From positions 1-20,372 of the forward strand of contig JBNJGL010000044.1 in NCBI GenBank assembly GCA_051747745.1: DNA of 20,372 bases, written 5' to 3'. Origin of the DNA: QPJE01 sp051747745 (lineage in GTDB: Bacteria > Bacillota > Halanaerobiia > Halanaerobiales > Halanaerobiaceae). Below the pieces are notes generated by a model. That model was not told the DNA's origin. It saw only the letters and a program-made list of their open reading frames with translations, and ran no database searches. Shown in pieces: positions 1-7,836 of this stretch. Positions within the stretch are counted from its first letter, which is position 1, and each line of letters opens with the position of its first letter. The position numbers and the translations under genes are program-made.

Positions 1-51
1 TGTTACTGGTTTCATTTCTGCTGCCTGTGCTATCGCAATATCACTTTTCAT
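1..51 (-). CDS. fhs: Formate-tetrahydrofolate ligase, N-terminal fragment (cut by window edge)
   Basis: Only the first 17 codons are inside the window; they read MKSDIAIAQAAEMKPVT. This closely matches the conserved start of formate-tetrahydrofolate ligases (pattern MKSDIEIAQ-A--KPI). The ATG at 51-49 follows an AAGAAAGGAA ribosome site at 61-70. The enzyme interconverts formate, ATP and THF with 10-formyl-THF, ADP and phosphate. In fermenters that degrade histidine or purines it can run towards formate and make ATP. It lies 35 bases downstream of the cyclodeaminase gene on the same strand and is probably in the same operon. The family call rests on a short peptide but is strengthened by this folate context. 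Confidence 0.85.
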   Translation of the reverse strand, partial: MKSDIAIAQAAEMKPVT

Positions 52-86
52 CAATAATCATTCCTTTCTTATTTTATTTACAAATC

Positions 87-692
87 TTACTGTAATTTTT
101 TATTTAAACTTTTTTCGATCTCTAAATGTAAACTCTCAGCTTTATTAACAATATTTTCAACTTCTTCGATTAACTCTGAAGAAACATTTTTATCTGATAA
201 TGATTTAGCATTTATTAAAACATTATAACTTCCACCTTTAATTGCTGTCATAGCACTTAAAGCTGCTACACCCGCATCTGACACTGCGTTTTTATTACCA
301 CTTTCCAGTACTTCAGAGGCAATTTCCATTAATTCCAATCCTAACTTCATAGTTTCTAATGGAACCATGCTGGCTTCTTTCAAAGCTTCCTGAATAGCAT
401 TCTTCCTCTCTATAACTTCTTCATCAGAATTTTTGGATAGTTTGAAAGCAGCCATAACTTTATCAAAGCTTTCAGAATCAAGATCTATTAAGTCAAGTCC
501 TTGACTTTTTAATTTTTCAAGTCTTTCTTCAAATTTATCTAAACTTCCGTCTTTTGTTAAAGACATAACCATTGAACTTAAAGATGCACTTAAAACACCA
601 TTTAAAGCAGCTATACTTCCTCCACCAGGAGTGGGAGATTTACTGGCCAATTTTTCTACAAAATCTTCTAACACGAATTCTTTAAATTTCAT
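87..692 (-). CDS. fchA: Formimidoyl-THF cyclodeaminase / methenyl-THF cyclohydrolase family protein
   Basis: A 201-residue protein of the FTCD C-terminal (cyclodeaminase) family as a free-standing enzyme. The signature SPTPGGGSIAAL at about residues 19-30 is the folate-binding loop of this family, and the rest is predicted mostly helical. Family members convert 5-formimino-THF to 5,10-methenyl-THF plus ammonia; relatives called FchA hydrolyse methenyl-THF to 10-formyl-THF. Its position between a formimidoyltransferase/TRAP operon and fhs supports the cyclodeaminase role, and either or both activities are possible. I chose the ATG at 692; a TTG directly before it (695-693) is also spaced acceptably from the GGGGG ribosome site at 702-706. 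No terminator is visible towards fhs or the upstream dctM gene. Confidence 0.88.
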   Translation of the reverse strand: MKFKEFVLEDFVEKLASKSPTPGGGSIAALNGVLSASLSSMVMSLTKDGSLDKFEERLEKLKSQGLDLIDLDSESFDKVMAAFKLSKNSDEEVIERKNAIQEALKEASMVPLETMKLGLELMEIASEVLESGNKNAVSDAGVAALSAMTAIKGGSYNVLINAKSLSDKNVSSELIEEVENIVNKAESLHLEIEKSLNKKLQ

Positions 693-754
693 CAAGTCAT
701 ACCCCCGAATTTATTTTAGTTTATTAACAATATTAATAATTTAACATCAATTTC

Positions 755-2038
755 CTAATATCCAAAAGCAATATCTCTTAAAAATAATGATATTTCTGGG
801 AAAATCATCATCAGAATTGAAGACATAACCAATAATATTATAAATGGTGGTGTAGATTTAATAACCTCAAAATAAGGACGCCTGAAAATTGCAATAGCTG
901 TAAAAATATCACATCCAAATGGAGGTGTAGCAGATCCTATTGCCGCCTGTAAAGTAACAATAATACCTAGAAGAACAGGATCAATTCCAGCCTGCATAGC
1001 AACCGGATATAATACAGGAGTCATAACAAGTATAACCACTATATTATCTACAAACATACAGCCTATAAAATAAGCAAGAGTTATAATAGCTAATACTCTA
1101 AATGTTGAAGGATCTGGACCTAATATAACAGGCAGTATTTTATTTGGAATTCTGGTAAATGTAATTATCCAGGAAAATGCTGCACCTACACCAATTAATA
1201 TAAAAACCACCGCTGTTATTATACCAGTATCAAGTGCAATTTCTGGAATATCATTTATTTTAAGAGCCTTAAAGATAAAAACTTCAAGTATAAAAGCATA
1301 TAAAATTGAGGCTCCGGCTGCTTCATTAGGACTAAAAACGCCAGAATAAATACCACCAACAATTAAAATTGGAAATCCAAAACATAGTAAAGCTTTTTTT
1401 GTTGACTTCCATCTCTCTGCTTTAGTCTTTTTCCTCTGGACTGGTATATTATAATATCTCGAATAAGCATAATTAAATACTGCAAAAAATATAAAAATTA
1501 AAATACCCGGCCCAATCCCTGCTATAAATAATTCAGCAACAGATGTACCTGTTACAACTCCATAAACAATCATACCAATACTCGGTGGTATCAGTAAAGC
1601 TATATCACTGGAGTTGATAATTAAAGCCATGGAAAATGAACTGCTGTATCCTGCCTGCAGTAATCTCGGAAGCATTGGCCCTCCAATTGCAACAACTGTT
1701 GCCTGTGTAGACCCAGAAATAGCACCAAATAAAGTACAGGTTGCAGAAGTTGTTATTGCTAAACCACCTTTAATGTGGCCAACAAAATCAGTTACAAAAT
1801 CTAATAATCTATCAGCAGTTTCTCCTTTTGTCATTATTCCAGCTGCAAAAATAAACATTGGAACAGCAATTAAAGACATCAGACGTACATTTGAAATCAT
1901 CTGCTGGATCAATACCTTCATTCCCATCTGCGGAAAATAAACCATAATAACAGCTATTGGTGCAGCAATTAAAGGAACAAGCATTGGAAAACTTAAAACA
2001 AGAAGTGTTAACATAATTCCAGCCATCATTAAAATCAT
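755..2038 (-). CDS. dctM: TRAP transporter large permease subunit (DctM family)
   Basis: A 427-residue, highly hydrophobic protein with about twelve membrane segments. It has the typical TRAP large-subunit features: a conserved N-terminal block with MFIFAAGIM, the GAISGSTQATVVAIG segment, and the C-terminal GSATPPFG motif. With the small subunit and the periplasmic binding protein it forms a sodium-driven secondary transporter, usually for organic acids or other carboxylate-bearing molecules. The ATG at 2038 follows AAAGGGAGAGGAAC. It begins 22 bases after dctQ and ends 62 bases before fchA on the same strand. Placement between two formimino-group enzymes suggests it imports their substrate or its precursor. 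That is an inference from context; the sequence does not give the substrate. Confidence 0.93.
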   Translation of the reverse strand: MILMMAGIMLTLLVLSFPMLVPLIAAPIAVIMVYFPQMGMKVLIQQMISNVRLMSLIAVPMFIFAAGIMTKGETADRLLDFVTDFVGHIKGGLAITTSATCTLFGAISGSTQATVVAIGGPMLPRLLQAGYSSSFSMALIINSSDIALLIPPSIGMIVYGVVTGTSVAELFIAGIGPGILIFIFFAVFNYAYSRYYNIPVQRKKTKAERWKSTKKALLCFGFPILIVGGIYSGVFSPNEAAGASILYAFILEVFIFKALKINDIPEIALDTGIITAVVFILIGVGAAFSWIITFTRIPNKILPVILGPDPSTFRVLAIITLAYFIGCMFVDNIVVILVMTPVLYPVAMQAGIDPVLLGIIVTLQAAIGSATPPFGCDIFTAIAIFRRPYFEVIKSTPPFIILLVMSSILMMIFPEISLFLRDIAFGY

Positions 2039-2060
2039 AAATAGTTCCTCTCCCTTTTAT

Positions 2061-2630
2061 TTAATCTTCATTTTCTAGCTCATCAAAATCTGGAAGATCT
2101 ACATCAAAATCTTTATAATCTGATTTTTCTTCATAAGATAACCACGCTTCATTACTATATAAATTTTTAAAAAAGGTTAAAATATACTGAATTCCCCCAA
2201 GAAAAAGGCCAAAGGGAGCCCACATAATAACAAGATAAAATGGTACCTGAAGTGATGGAGTAACTCGTCCATATTTTTTTGTTTCTAAAACAAAAAGTAG
2301 TGCATGGTATGACAAATAAAACAATAAAACTGCTGTAAATATAGAAATAATCATCATTATTATTCTTTTTATATTTTCATTTACTAAATCATAAAAGGCG
2401 GACATACGAATATGTCTACCACATCTAATTGCATAACTTACCCCCATAAATGTGAGTATTACTAATATAAATTGAGAAAGTTCTTCAGTAAATGACCAGC
2501 TTTGATTAAAAACACCCCTACTAATAACATTACCAACTGTTATTACTGCAAGAGCAATAATTCCATAAGTTAAAATAAGCTCTTCAAATTTTCTCAAAAT
2601 ACCGTTTGTTTTCTTTAAAATTTTAAGCAA
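2061..2630 (-). CDS. dctQ: TRAP transporter small permease subunit (DctQ family)
   Basis: An approximately 189-residue membrane protein with four predicted transmembrane helices. It carries DctQ-type features, including the pattern F-EE-SQFILVILTFMGVSYAIR-GRHIRM in the middle. It pairs with the large subunit in TRAP transporters. The frame stays open to a TTG at 2651, but the codons just after that TTG are themselves the ribosome site (AAGGGAGG). I therefore place the start at the TTG at 2630-2628, about ten bases beyond GGAGG. The C-terminus is strongly acidic (DFDVDLPDFDELENED), which suits a cytoplasmic tail. A stem-loop lies between this gene and the binding-protein gene upstream. Confidence 0.87.
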   Translation of the reverse strand: MLKILKKTNGILRKFEELILTYGIIALAVITVGNVISRGVFNQSWSFTEELSQFILVILTFMGVSYAIRCGRHIRMSAFYDLVNENIKRIIMMIISIFTAVLLFYLSYHALLFVLETKKYGRVTPSLQVPFYLVIMWAPFGLFLGGIQYILTFFKNLYSNEAWLSYEEKSDYKDFDVDLPDFDELENED

Positions 2631-2661
2631 TTTGATTAATCCTCCCTTCAACTACAATTTT

Positions 2662-2710
2662 AAAGCTGCACCTACAAAAATAAATTTAAAGATCTAGCAG
2701 GTACAGCTTT
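2662..2710 (-). promoter_or_regulatory. Intercistronic stem-loop between dctP and dctQ
   Basis: AAAGCTGTACCT (2710-2699 on the minus strand) can pair with AGGTGCAGCTTT (2673-2662): 12 pairs including one G-U, around a loop of about 25 nt. It sits between the binding-protein gene and the two membrane-subunit genes. The sequence after it (AAAATTGTAG) lacks a good U-tract, so it looks more like a partial attenuator or RNA-stabilising hairpin than a full terminator. Such an element would give more binding protein than permease. The function is inferred. Confidence 0.55.
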
Positions 2711-2741
2711 ATATAATTGAATCAAAGATAATACTGGCTAT

Positions 2742-3785
2742 TTACTCAGCATATTTTTCTTCTGCTTCTTGTATATCTTCCTTAATTAATTTTAAGAATT
2801 CTTCTCCATCTTCACCAACAAGATCAACATAAGTATCTTGGACTGGTTCTGCCAGTTCTTTAAATTCTGCTCTTTGTTCTTCACTTAAAGTAATAATTTC
2901 TAATTCTGGTTTTTCATCAATAATCTTGGCTTCCATTTCTTTATTATACTGTTCTCTCCAAGTGGTACTATATGGATAAAGTTCACTTACTGACTCCTGT
3001 ACAATCTCCTGAATATCTTCAGGCAAAGAATTATACATGTTTGGATTTGTAATCATTGTTAAAATAAATGGATTACTGTAAGCTTTAATTAAATAATCCT
3101 GAACTTCATAAAATTTCATATTAGTAATACATGAAATTGGATTAACCTGACCATCAATCATTTTCAACTGTAGTGAACTATATACTTCTGAATATGGAGT
3201 TGTAGTTGGATTAGCACCATACGCTGCATAATCTTCAAGCAGTAATTTTGAAGTCATTGTTCTCATTTTAAACCCTTCAAAATCTTCTGGCGAAACAATC
3301 GGCTTATTTGCAGTCCAAATCTGCCATCCAGAATTTAATGTTGCAAGAGGCTTAAGTCCTTTTCCATCAAATTCATCATAAATCATTTCAACTGCTTCAC
3401 CATTTTCCAGTACTTCATTCACAACTTTATCGTTTGGTGGAAAAATATAATGTAGTAAAAAACCCTGTGCTTCTGGAACCATTGTTCCAACATGACCTGT
3501 TGAAGCAAAGTTAAATTGAACTACACCCTGTCTCACCAGTTCTATCATATCTTTACTATTTCCCAGCTGTCCTGCAGGGAAAATTTCAATATTTATTCTA
3601 CCATCAGATTTTTCAGCAAGAAGTCTTTTAAATTCTTTTGCTACTGAATCCATAAATCCATCTATCTGTTCTTCATGAGCAAATTTCCATTCATATTCTG
3701 CAGCTTCTACCTGTAGTGAACCTACACCCACAAATAAACTAAGAGTAATTACTAAAAAGGTTAATAAACTAATTGTTTTTTTCAT
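2742..3785 (-). CDS. dctP: TRAP transporter substrate-binding protein (DctP family)
   Basis: A 347-residue extracytoplasmic binding protein. A signal peptide covers about residues 1-28 (MKK, hydrophobic core, then a VEAA end). The mature protein has DctP-family features: FPAGQLGN at about 69-76, a GxKMRT segment whose Arg175 matches the arginine that usually contacts a substrate carboxylate, and DGQVNPI at about 211-217. The open frame extends to a TTG at 3800, but that reading translates the AGGAGG ribosome site. The ATG at 3785, six bases after AGGAGG, is the true start. It is 25 bases downstream of ftcD on the same strand. The arginine suggests a carboxylate ligand; histidine, urocanate, formiminoglutamate or a guanidino acid are untested candidates. 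Confidence 0.92.
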   Translation of the reverse strand: MKKTISLLTFLVITLSLFVGVGSLQVEAAEYEWKFAHEEQIDGFMDSVAKEFKRLLAEKSDGRINIEIFPAGQLGNSKDMIELVRQGVVQFNFASTGHVGTMVPEAQGFLLHYIFPPNDKVVNEVLENGEAVEMIYDEFDGKGLKPLATLNSGWQIWTANKPIVSPEDFEGFKMRTMTSKLLLEDYAAYGANPTTTPYSEVYSSLQLKMIDGQVNPISCITNMKFYEVQDYLIKAYSNPFILTMITNPNMYNSLPEDIQEIVQESVSELYPYSTTWREQYNKEMEAKIIDEKPELEIITLSEEQRAEFKELAEPVQDTYVDLVGEDGEEFLKLIKEDIQEAEEKYAE

Positions 3786-3810
3786 TTCAATCCTCCTCAA
3801 GACTGATTTT

Positions 3811-4734
3811 TTATAGCCCTACTAGATTGTTTTCTAGAATTTGACTGCGATCAAAATCTTCTAATTGAATATATTTTTCCAGTGAGTTAATTAATGCTTC
3901 CTGTGGTACAACACCAATTAGTTCACTACCAACAACCGGCACGCCATATCTAGCTGCTTCGTTTTTTACAAAATCAAATGTTCTATAAAGTGGTGTTTTT
4001 TCAAAATCGAACATGTTCATTGAAACTGCAACCTGATTTCTTTCTTCAAATTTAAGTCCTACTGCTCTAACAGTACTGAATCCGCCGCTTGGACCTCTTA
4101 CTAATCTTGCAATTGATTTTGCAATCTCAACATCATCAGTTCCTAAAATAACATTATATGCTACTAGAGGTCTTTCTCCTGCACTTACAATTACAGCACC
4201 GGATTCATCACTTAATTTTCCGTCAACACTCAAATCAGGTCTTCTCTCTTCAGCCTCTTCACTTTCTTCTTTTAGTAAATCTCTTAATCCCTCATATTGT
4301 CCTTTGCGAATAAATGAAAGCTTTTCTCTTTTTGGAGTTCTTGCATTTTCTCCAGAAAAATAAACCGGTACTTTCAATTCTTCAAAAAGTTCTTTACCAA
4401 TTTCCTCAGCAAGTTCTGCACACTCTTCTACCGTTATGTTCTTAAGTGGAAATAGCGGAATTGTGTCCTGAGCACCAATTCTTGGATGATTACCAGACTG
4501 TTCTCTCATATCAATAAGTTCAATTGATTTTTGAGCCATATTTAAAAGTGCTTCTTTTAATGGTTTTGGCCTACCAATTAACTCAATAACTGTTCTGTTA
4601 AAATCCGCATCTGGGAAATATCCAACTAATTTAACTCCGTCTACATCTCTTAATTCCTGTACTATTTCTTCAATTACTTCTGTTCTACAACCATCACTAA
4701 AATTTGGGACTGCATGAATAAATTTGTTTGACAT
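3811..4734 (-). CDS. ftcD: Glutamate formimidoyltransferase (stand-alone FTCD transferase domains)
   Basis: A 307-residue protein matching the N-terminal and middle transferase domains of formimidoyltransferase-cyclodeaminase, without the cyclodeaminase part, which is the separate fchA-type gene here. The segment SGNHPRIGAQDTIPLFPL carries His83, matching the catalytic histidine of mammalian FTCD (His82). Other family marks are CVPNFS-like AVPNFSDG at the N-terminus and RGPSGGFSTVRA near residue 215. It moves the formimino group from formiminoglutamate to THF. The closely related glycine formimidoyltransferase of purine fermenters cannot be excluded by eye. The ATG at 4734 lies eight bases after AGGAG; an upstream GTG (4743) overlaps the ribosome site and is rejected. 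It is the first gene of the leftward operon. Confidence 0.9.
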   Translation of the reverse strand: MSNKFIHAVPNFSDGCRTEVIEEIVQELRDVDGVKLVGYFPDADFNRTVIELIGRPKPLKEALLNMAQKSIELIDMREQSGNHPRIGAQDTIPLFPLKNITVEECAELAEEIGKELFEELKVPVYFSGENARTPKREKLSFIRKGQYEGLRDLLKEESEEAEERRPDLSVDGKLSDESGAVIVSAGERPLVAYNVILGTDDVEIAKSIARLVRGPSGGFSTVRAVGLKFEERNQVAVSMNMFDFEKTPLYRTFDFVKNEAARYGVPVVGSELIGVVPQEALINSLEKYIQLEDFDRSQILENNLVGL

Positions 4735-4743
4735 TGATATCAC

Positions 4744-5129
4744 TCCTAGATAGATTTAAAAATGTTTAAAAAAATTTTAAGTTTTCTGTAAATATTTTTT
4801 AAAAAAATAATATTATTAAACTTTTCTTGCTGACGTCATATAAAATAATAACACATTTAAATATCATTGTCTTTATCTCTCTCAGTCAAAAATAATTAAC
4901 TTCATTTGTCAACGAAAGATAAATTGCCTCAAAATTTTAAATTTTTAAATTTTTTCTTATTTTATTAAAGGTATTGCTGTTATAACCCAGAATAGAGAGA
5001 ATAATTAATGGCAAGTTTTAAATTTAAAAATAACAATTTTTAAGATGATCAACCATTATTATCTATTTATCAAATACTTTTTAGATTTTTGTATTTTATC
5101 AACACTAATAAAATATGGAGGTAAATGAC
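4744..5129. promoter_or_regulatory. Divergent intergenic region (386 bp) between ftcD operon and ureohydrolase gene
   Basis: Very AT-rich, with no credible gene. For the leftward operon, a possible promoter is TTGACT (4889-4884) and GATATT (4865-4860), spacer 18. For the rightward gene, TTGCTG (4974-4979) with GAGAAT (4997-5002), spacer 17, is weak. A TGACGTCA palindrome is at 4831-4838. A run of AAATTT-type repeats (4931-4955) suggests bent DNA. The length and the divergent layout suit regulator binding, perhaps by the nearby PucR-type protein, but no operator can be assigned. Confidence 0.45.
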
Positions 5130-6086
5130 ATGAATAAGATTAAGAAAAAACAACCAGAAAGTGCACTTGATTCTCCAAGATTCTGCAATATGGGAACATT
5201 TATGAGAATGCCGCAGATGAATTTTTCAGAAGAACTTAATTTTGCAGTTGTAGGTATACCCTTTGATACTGCAAGTTCTTTTAGAACTGGATCACGGTTT
5301 GGACCATCAGCTATACGCCAGATTTCTTCACTTATAAAACCTAATAATGTCCCACTACAGGTTAATGTACTTGACAACATAAATGGAGCAGATTATGGAG
5401 ACATAAATATTACACCTGGTTATATTGAAGCAACATATGATACTATCAAAAGAGAATTAACAGCTATTATAAATAATGATATCATTCCAATTATTTTTGG
5501 TGGTGATCATTCAATTTCACTGGCTAATCTTAGGGCAGTAGCAGAAAAACATGGACCTGTTGCACTAATACATATGGATTCACATGCTGATATTAATGAA
5601 GAGGTGTTTGGAGAAAAATATAACCATGGAACACCTTTTAGAAGAGCATTAGAAGAAGGATTAATTAAAGCAGAACATACAATTCAGCTGGGTATGCGCG
5701 GTTCTCTTTATGATCCTGACGAACACCGTATTGCTCGCGAAGAACTTGGTTTCAAATTAATTCCAGCTCACCAAATAAGGGAAATGGGGATAGATAATCT
5801 GATTGATGAAATCAAAAATAGAGTTGTTGATGAAAAAGTATTCCTAACATTTGATATCGACTTTTTAGATCCTGCATTTGCCCCGGGAACTGGTACTCCT
5901 GAAATTGGTGGGTTTACTTCTTACGAAACAATAAATATAATTAGAAAATTAAAAGACATTAACTTTGTTGGCTGTGATATTGTAGAAGTCGCTCCTAAAT
6001 ATGATCCCAGTGAAATGACAGCATATATAGCTGCAAACATCGCTTTTGAATTTATTTCAATACTGGCTTATCAAAAAGGACTATAA
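5130..6086 (+). CDS. Agmatinase-family ureohydrolase (guanidino/formimidoyl compound hydrolase)
   Basis: A 318-residue manganese ureohydrolase. Expected metal ligands are present: His127 in GGDHS, Asp150, His152 and Asp154 in DSHAD, and Asp242 and Asp244 in TFDIDFLDP. The N-terminal PRF--MGTFMRMP and the block FGEKYNHGTPFRRALEEG resemble the guanidinobutyrase/guanidinopropionase/agmatinase branch more than classical HutG. Context (formimidoyltransferase, TRAP genes) would fit formimidoylglutamase, which releases formamide from formiminoglutamate, or a guanidino-acid hydrolase that releases urea. The exact substrate is open, so I give no gene symbol. The ATG at 5130 is eight bases after GGAGG; an upstream ATG at 5115 is rejected because it contains the ribosome site. 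It is transcribed alone and ends in a strong terminator. Confidence 0.88.
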   Translation: MNKIKKKQPESALDSPRFCNMGTFMRMPQMNFSEELNFAVVGIPFDTASSFRTGSRFGPSAIRQISSLIKPNNVPLQVNVLDNINGADYGDINITPGYIEATYDTIKRELTAIINNDIIPIIFGGDHSISLANLRAVAEKHGPVALIHMDSHADINEEVFGEKYNHGTPFRRALEEGLIKAEHTIQLGMRGSLYDPDEHRIAREELGFKLIPAHQIREMGIDNLIDEIKNRVVDEKVFLTFDIDFLDPAFAPGTGTPEIGGFTSYETINIIRKLKDINFVGCDIVEVAPKYDPSEMTAYIAANIAFEFISILAYQKGL

Positions 6087-6104
6087 TAAAAATAATAATA
6101 ATCC

Positions 6105-6140
6105 AAACAAACAGCAGGGATAAATCCCTGCTGTTTGTTT
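6105..6140. terminator. Bidirectional terminator between ureohydrolase and PucR-type genes
   Basis: A perfect 16-bp stem (AAACAAACAGCAGGGA, 6105-6120, with its complement at 6125-6140) around a TAAA loop. It lies between two convergent genes, 18 bases after one stop and 7 bases after the other. The arm ends supply T-rich RNA 3' ends on both strands, so it probably serves both genes. Confidence 0.9.
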
Positions 6141-6147
6141 AAAAAAT

Positions 6148-7755
6148 TTATTTATTCAAATTAAACAACTTCAAAGAAAAAGTTAAATTGAACTTTTCAT
6201 CTGGATCCTGTAAATCAATATCCATAATTTCTTCAATTCTCTTTACTCGGTATTTCATAGTATTATAATGTATATATATTTCTTCTGCAGCTTCTTTCAT
6301 ATTCCAATCATTTCTTGATAAAGCTTCTAAGGTGTTAACCAATTCTGTATTATTTTTGTCATCATAGTTAATCAACTCTTCAAGATATGAATTATAGAAT
6401 TTTTTTGCAGAAAGATCAGTAGATAAATCATCTAAGAGTTTATAAACTCCCAAATTATCATACATCATAACTTTATTTTTTTTCATCATTCTACTTAAAT
6501 CAACAGCTTTTCGCGCTTCATCATAACTTTTGCATATATTCATTGTATTTTTTTTGTATTTTCCTATACCGATTGTCAGGTCGAATTTAGATCTTTCTTT
6601 AACAATATTTCTTATTTTCTCAACTGTACTTTGAATCGATTTTATAAACAGCACTTTTTTTAATTTTGTCTTATTTTGAATTATAAATACCATATTATCA
6701 CTGAAAGTTGTATACACCGCCTGCTCAAAGCTATCTTTCATATTCCTCTCTATTAACGAAAATATAGTTCGCTTTATTTCTTCTATATCATCTTCAAAAT
6801 CGCTTTCAAGTTCAACATAATGCTGTTTGAAATCATCTATATCAAAAATTATTACTACCGATGAACTTCTAAATTCCCAATTATATAAATCGGCTCGTGT
6901 TTTTATTTCTTCCAAAGATTGAATATTATTGAAAATTAAATCCTGTACAAACTGTTCCCGATATTTGCTTTCTATCTGATGATTTGATATTTTATTCTGT
7001 ATATCAAGTTTAAGGACTGTTATAGCATGTCCGAGCACTATTTCATCATATTCTATAAAATTATTATTTCCATCAATATTATTTTTTTCTGAATAAATTA
7101 AATGCCCATAAATTTTATTATTTATACTTAATTCTAGATTATTAAATTTTGATAATATTTTCTCTACATTGTTATTATTAATAATATCTGTAAATTCTGA
7201 ATCTGTCGAAGATAAATAAGTTTTCTCAAAATATCTATCTATAAAAGCTACTTCTCTATTTATAAGGCTTTTTATTGTATCAATAATCTGCTGTGTTTCA
7301 ACACCACTTATAACAAGATGGGTAAAAGATTTATGAATCTTTTCTGAAAAAGATAATCTTTTAGCCTGATCATTAATAACCTCAGATAAAAGAGGATTAA
7401 TAATTTCTGAAAACAAATAATGGTAGGGCATTTTTATTATTGGAAACTGCAGCTCATTGGCTATATCTATTGCTTCCTGAGGCATTTTAAAAATAAATCT
7501 TTTCAACTTAATACATAAAGCAGCAGCTCCTGCTTTATCCAATCTTTTAATTAATTTTGTCATTTCTAAAGGCTTATCTTTCATAACATAAGCAGTTGTT
7601 ATAACTACTTCTCCCCCTATTAACCATTCATATACATCTGGAGCATCCATAACATCTGCAGCTTTAATAACTCTATCTAAACCATTTTTACCAGCAATCA
7701 ATTCTAAATCTGAAAAATTTGTCATATTTAGCATATCATTTACAGTAAAGGGCAA
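6148..7755 (-). CDS. PucR-family transcriptional regulator
   Basis: A protein of about 535 residues with the PucR layout. An N-terminal PucR sensory domain (about residues 1-125, including VMDAPDVYEWLIGGEVVITT) is followed by a variable, GGDEF-like middle region (about 260-390). A C-terminal helix-turn-helix (about 470-530) has the family pattern NDWNMKEAAEEIYIHYNTMKYRVKRIEEI. PucR proteins regulate purine or amino-acid catabolic genes, often near their own locus. It converges on the ureohydrolase gene and is the likely regulator of this island. The frame is open to 7794, but AAAAAGGAG followed seven bases later by TTG places the start at 7755. Only about 40 bases separate it from the upstream operon's terminator, so its promoter is cramped or it relies on read-through. 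Confidence 0.88.
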   Translation of the reverse strand: MPFTVNDMLNMTNFSDLELIAGKNGLDRVIKAADVMDAPDVYEWLIGGEVVITTAYVMKDKPLEMTKLIKRLDKAGAAALCIKLKRFIFKMPQEAIDIANELQFPIIKMPYHYLFSEIINPLLSEVINDQAKRLSFSEKIHKSFTHLVISGVETQQIIDTIKSLINREVAFIDRYFEKTYLSSTDSEFTDIINNNNVEKILSKFNNLELSINNKIYGHLIYSEKNNIDGNNNFIEYDEIVLGHAITVLKLDIQNKISNHQIESKYREQFVQDLIFNNIQSLEEIKTRADLYNWEFRSSSVVIIFDIDDFKQHYVELESDFEDDIEEIKRTIFSLIERNMKDSFEQAVYTTFSDNMVFIIQNKTKLKKVLFIKSIQSTVEKIRNIVKERSKFDLTIGIGKYKKNTMNICKSYDEARKAVDLSRMMKKNKVMMYDNLGVYKLLDDLSTDLSAKKFYNSYLEELINYDDKNNTELVNTLEALSRNDWNMKEAAEEIYIHYNTMKYRVKRIEEIMDIDLQDPDEKFNLTFSLKLFNLNK

Positions 7756-7795
7756 TTTTATTCTCCTTTTTAATAAAATTAATTTAAATATCAAA

Positions 7796-7827
7796 ACAAC
7801 CTCAGATTCAAAAAGAATCGAGGTTGT
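7796..7827 (-). terminator. Terminator of the two-gene unknown operon
   Basis: On the minus strand ACAACCTC-GATTC pairs with GAATC-(T)-GAGGTTGT: a 13-bp stem with one bulged base and a five-T loop, followed by TTTTGATATTT. It lies nine bases after the stop of the 193-residue gene and just before the PucR-type gene. Confidence 0.75.
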
Positions 7828-7836
7828 CTATAACAT

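Noticed and set aside
721..739. Terminator between dctM and fchA (TTATTAA/TTAATAA)
   Set aside because: A seven-pair, all A-T stem without a U-tract is too weak in this AT-rich sequence to be meaningful.
4831..4838. TGACGTCA palindrome as an operator
   Set aside because: An isolated 8-bp palindrome with no flanking symmetry and no second copy; kept only as a note in the intergenic entry.
5011..5035. Sigma-54 promoter (TGGCA near 5009)
   Set aside because: The required GC element at -12 is absent at the proper spacing.
5008..5043. Leader peptide (11 codons from ATG at 5008) before the ureohydrolase gene
   Set aside because: Only a weak AGAGAG ribosome site, an AT-rich composition that yields such ORFs by chance, and no attenuator structure.
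5130..6086. Firm naming of the ureohydrolase as hutG or speB
   Set aside because: Sequence blocks and gene context point to different substrates, so only the family is supported.
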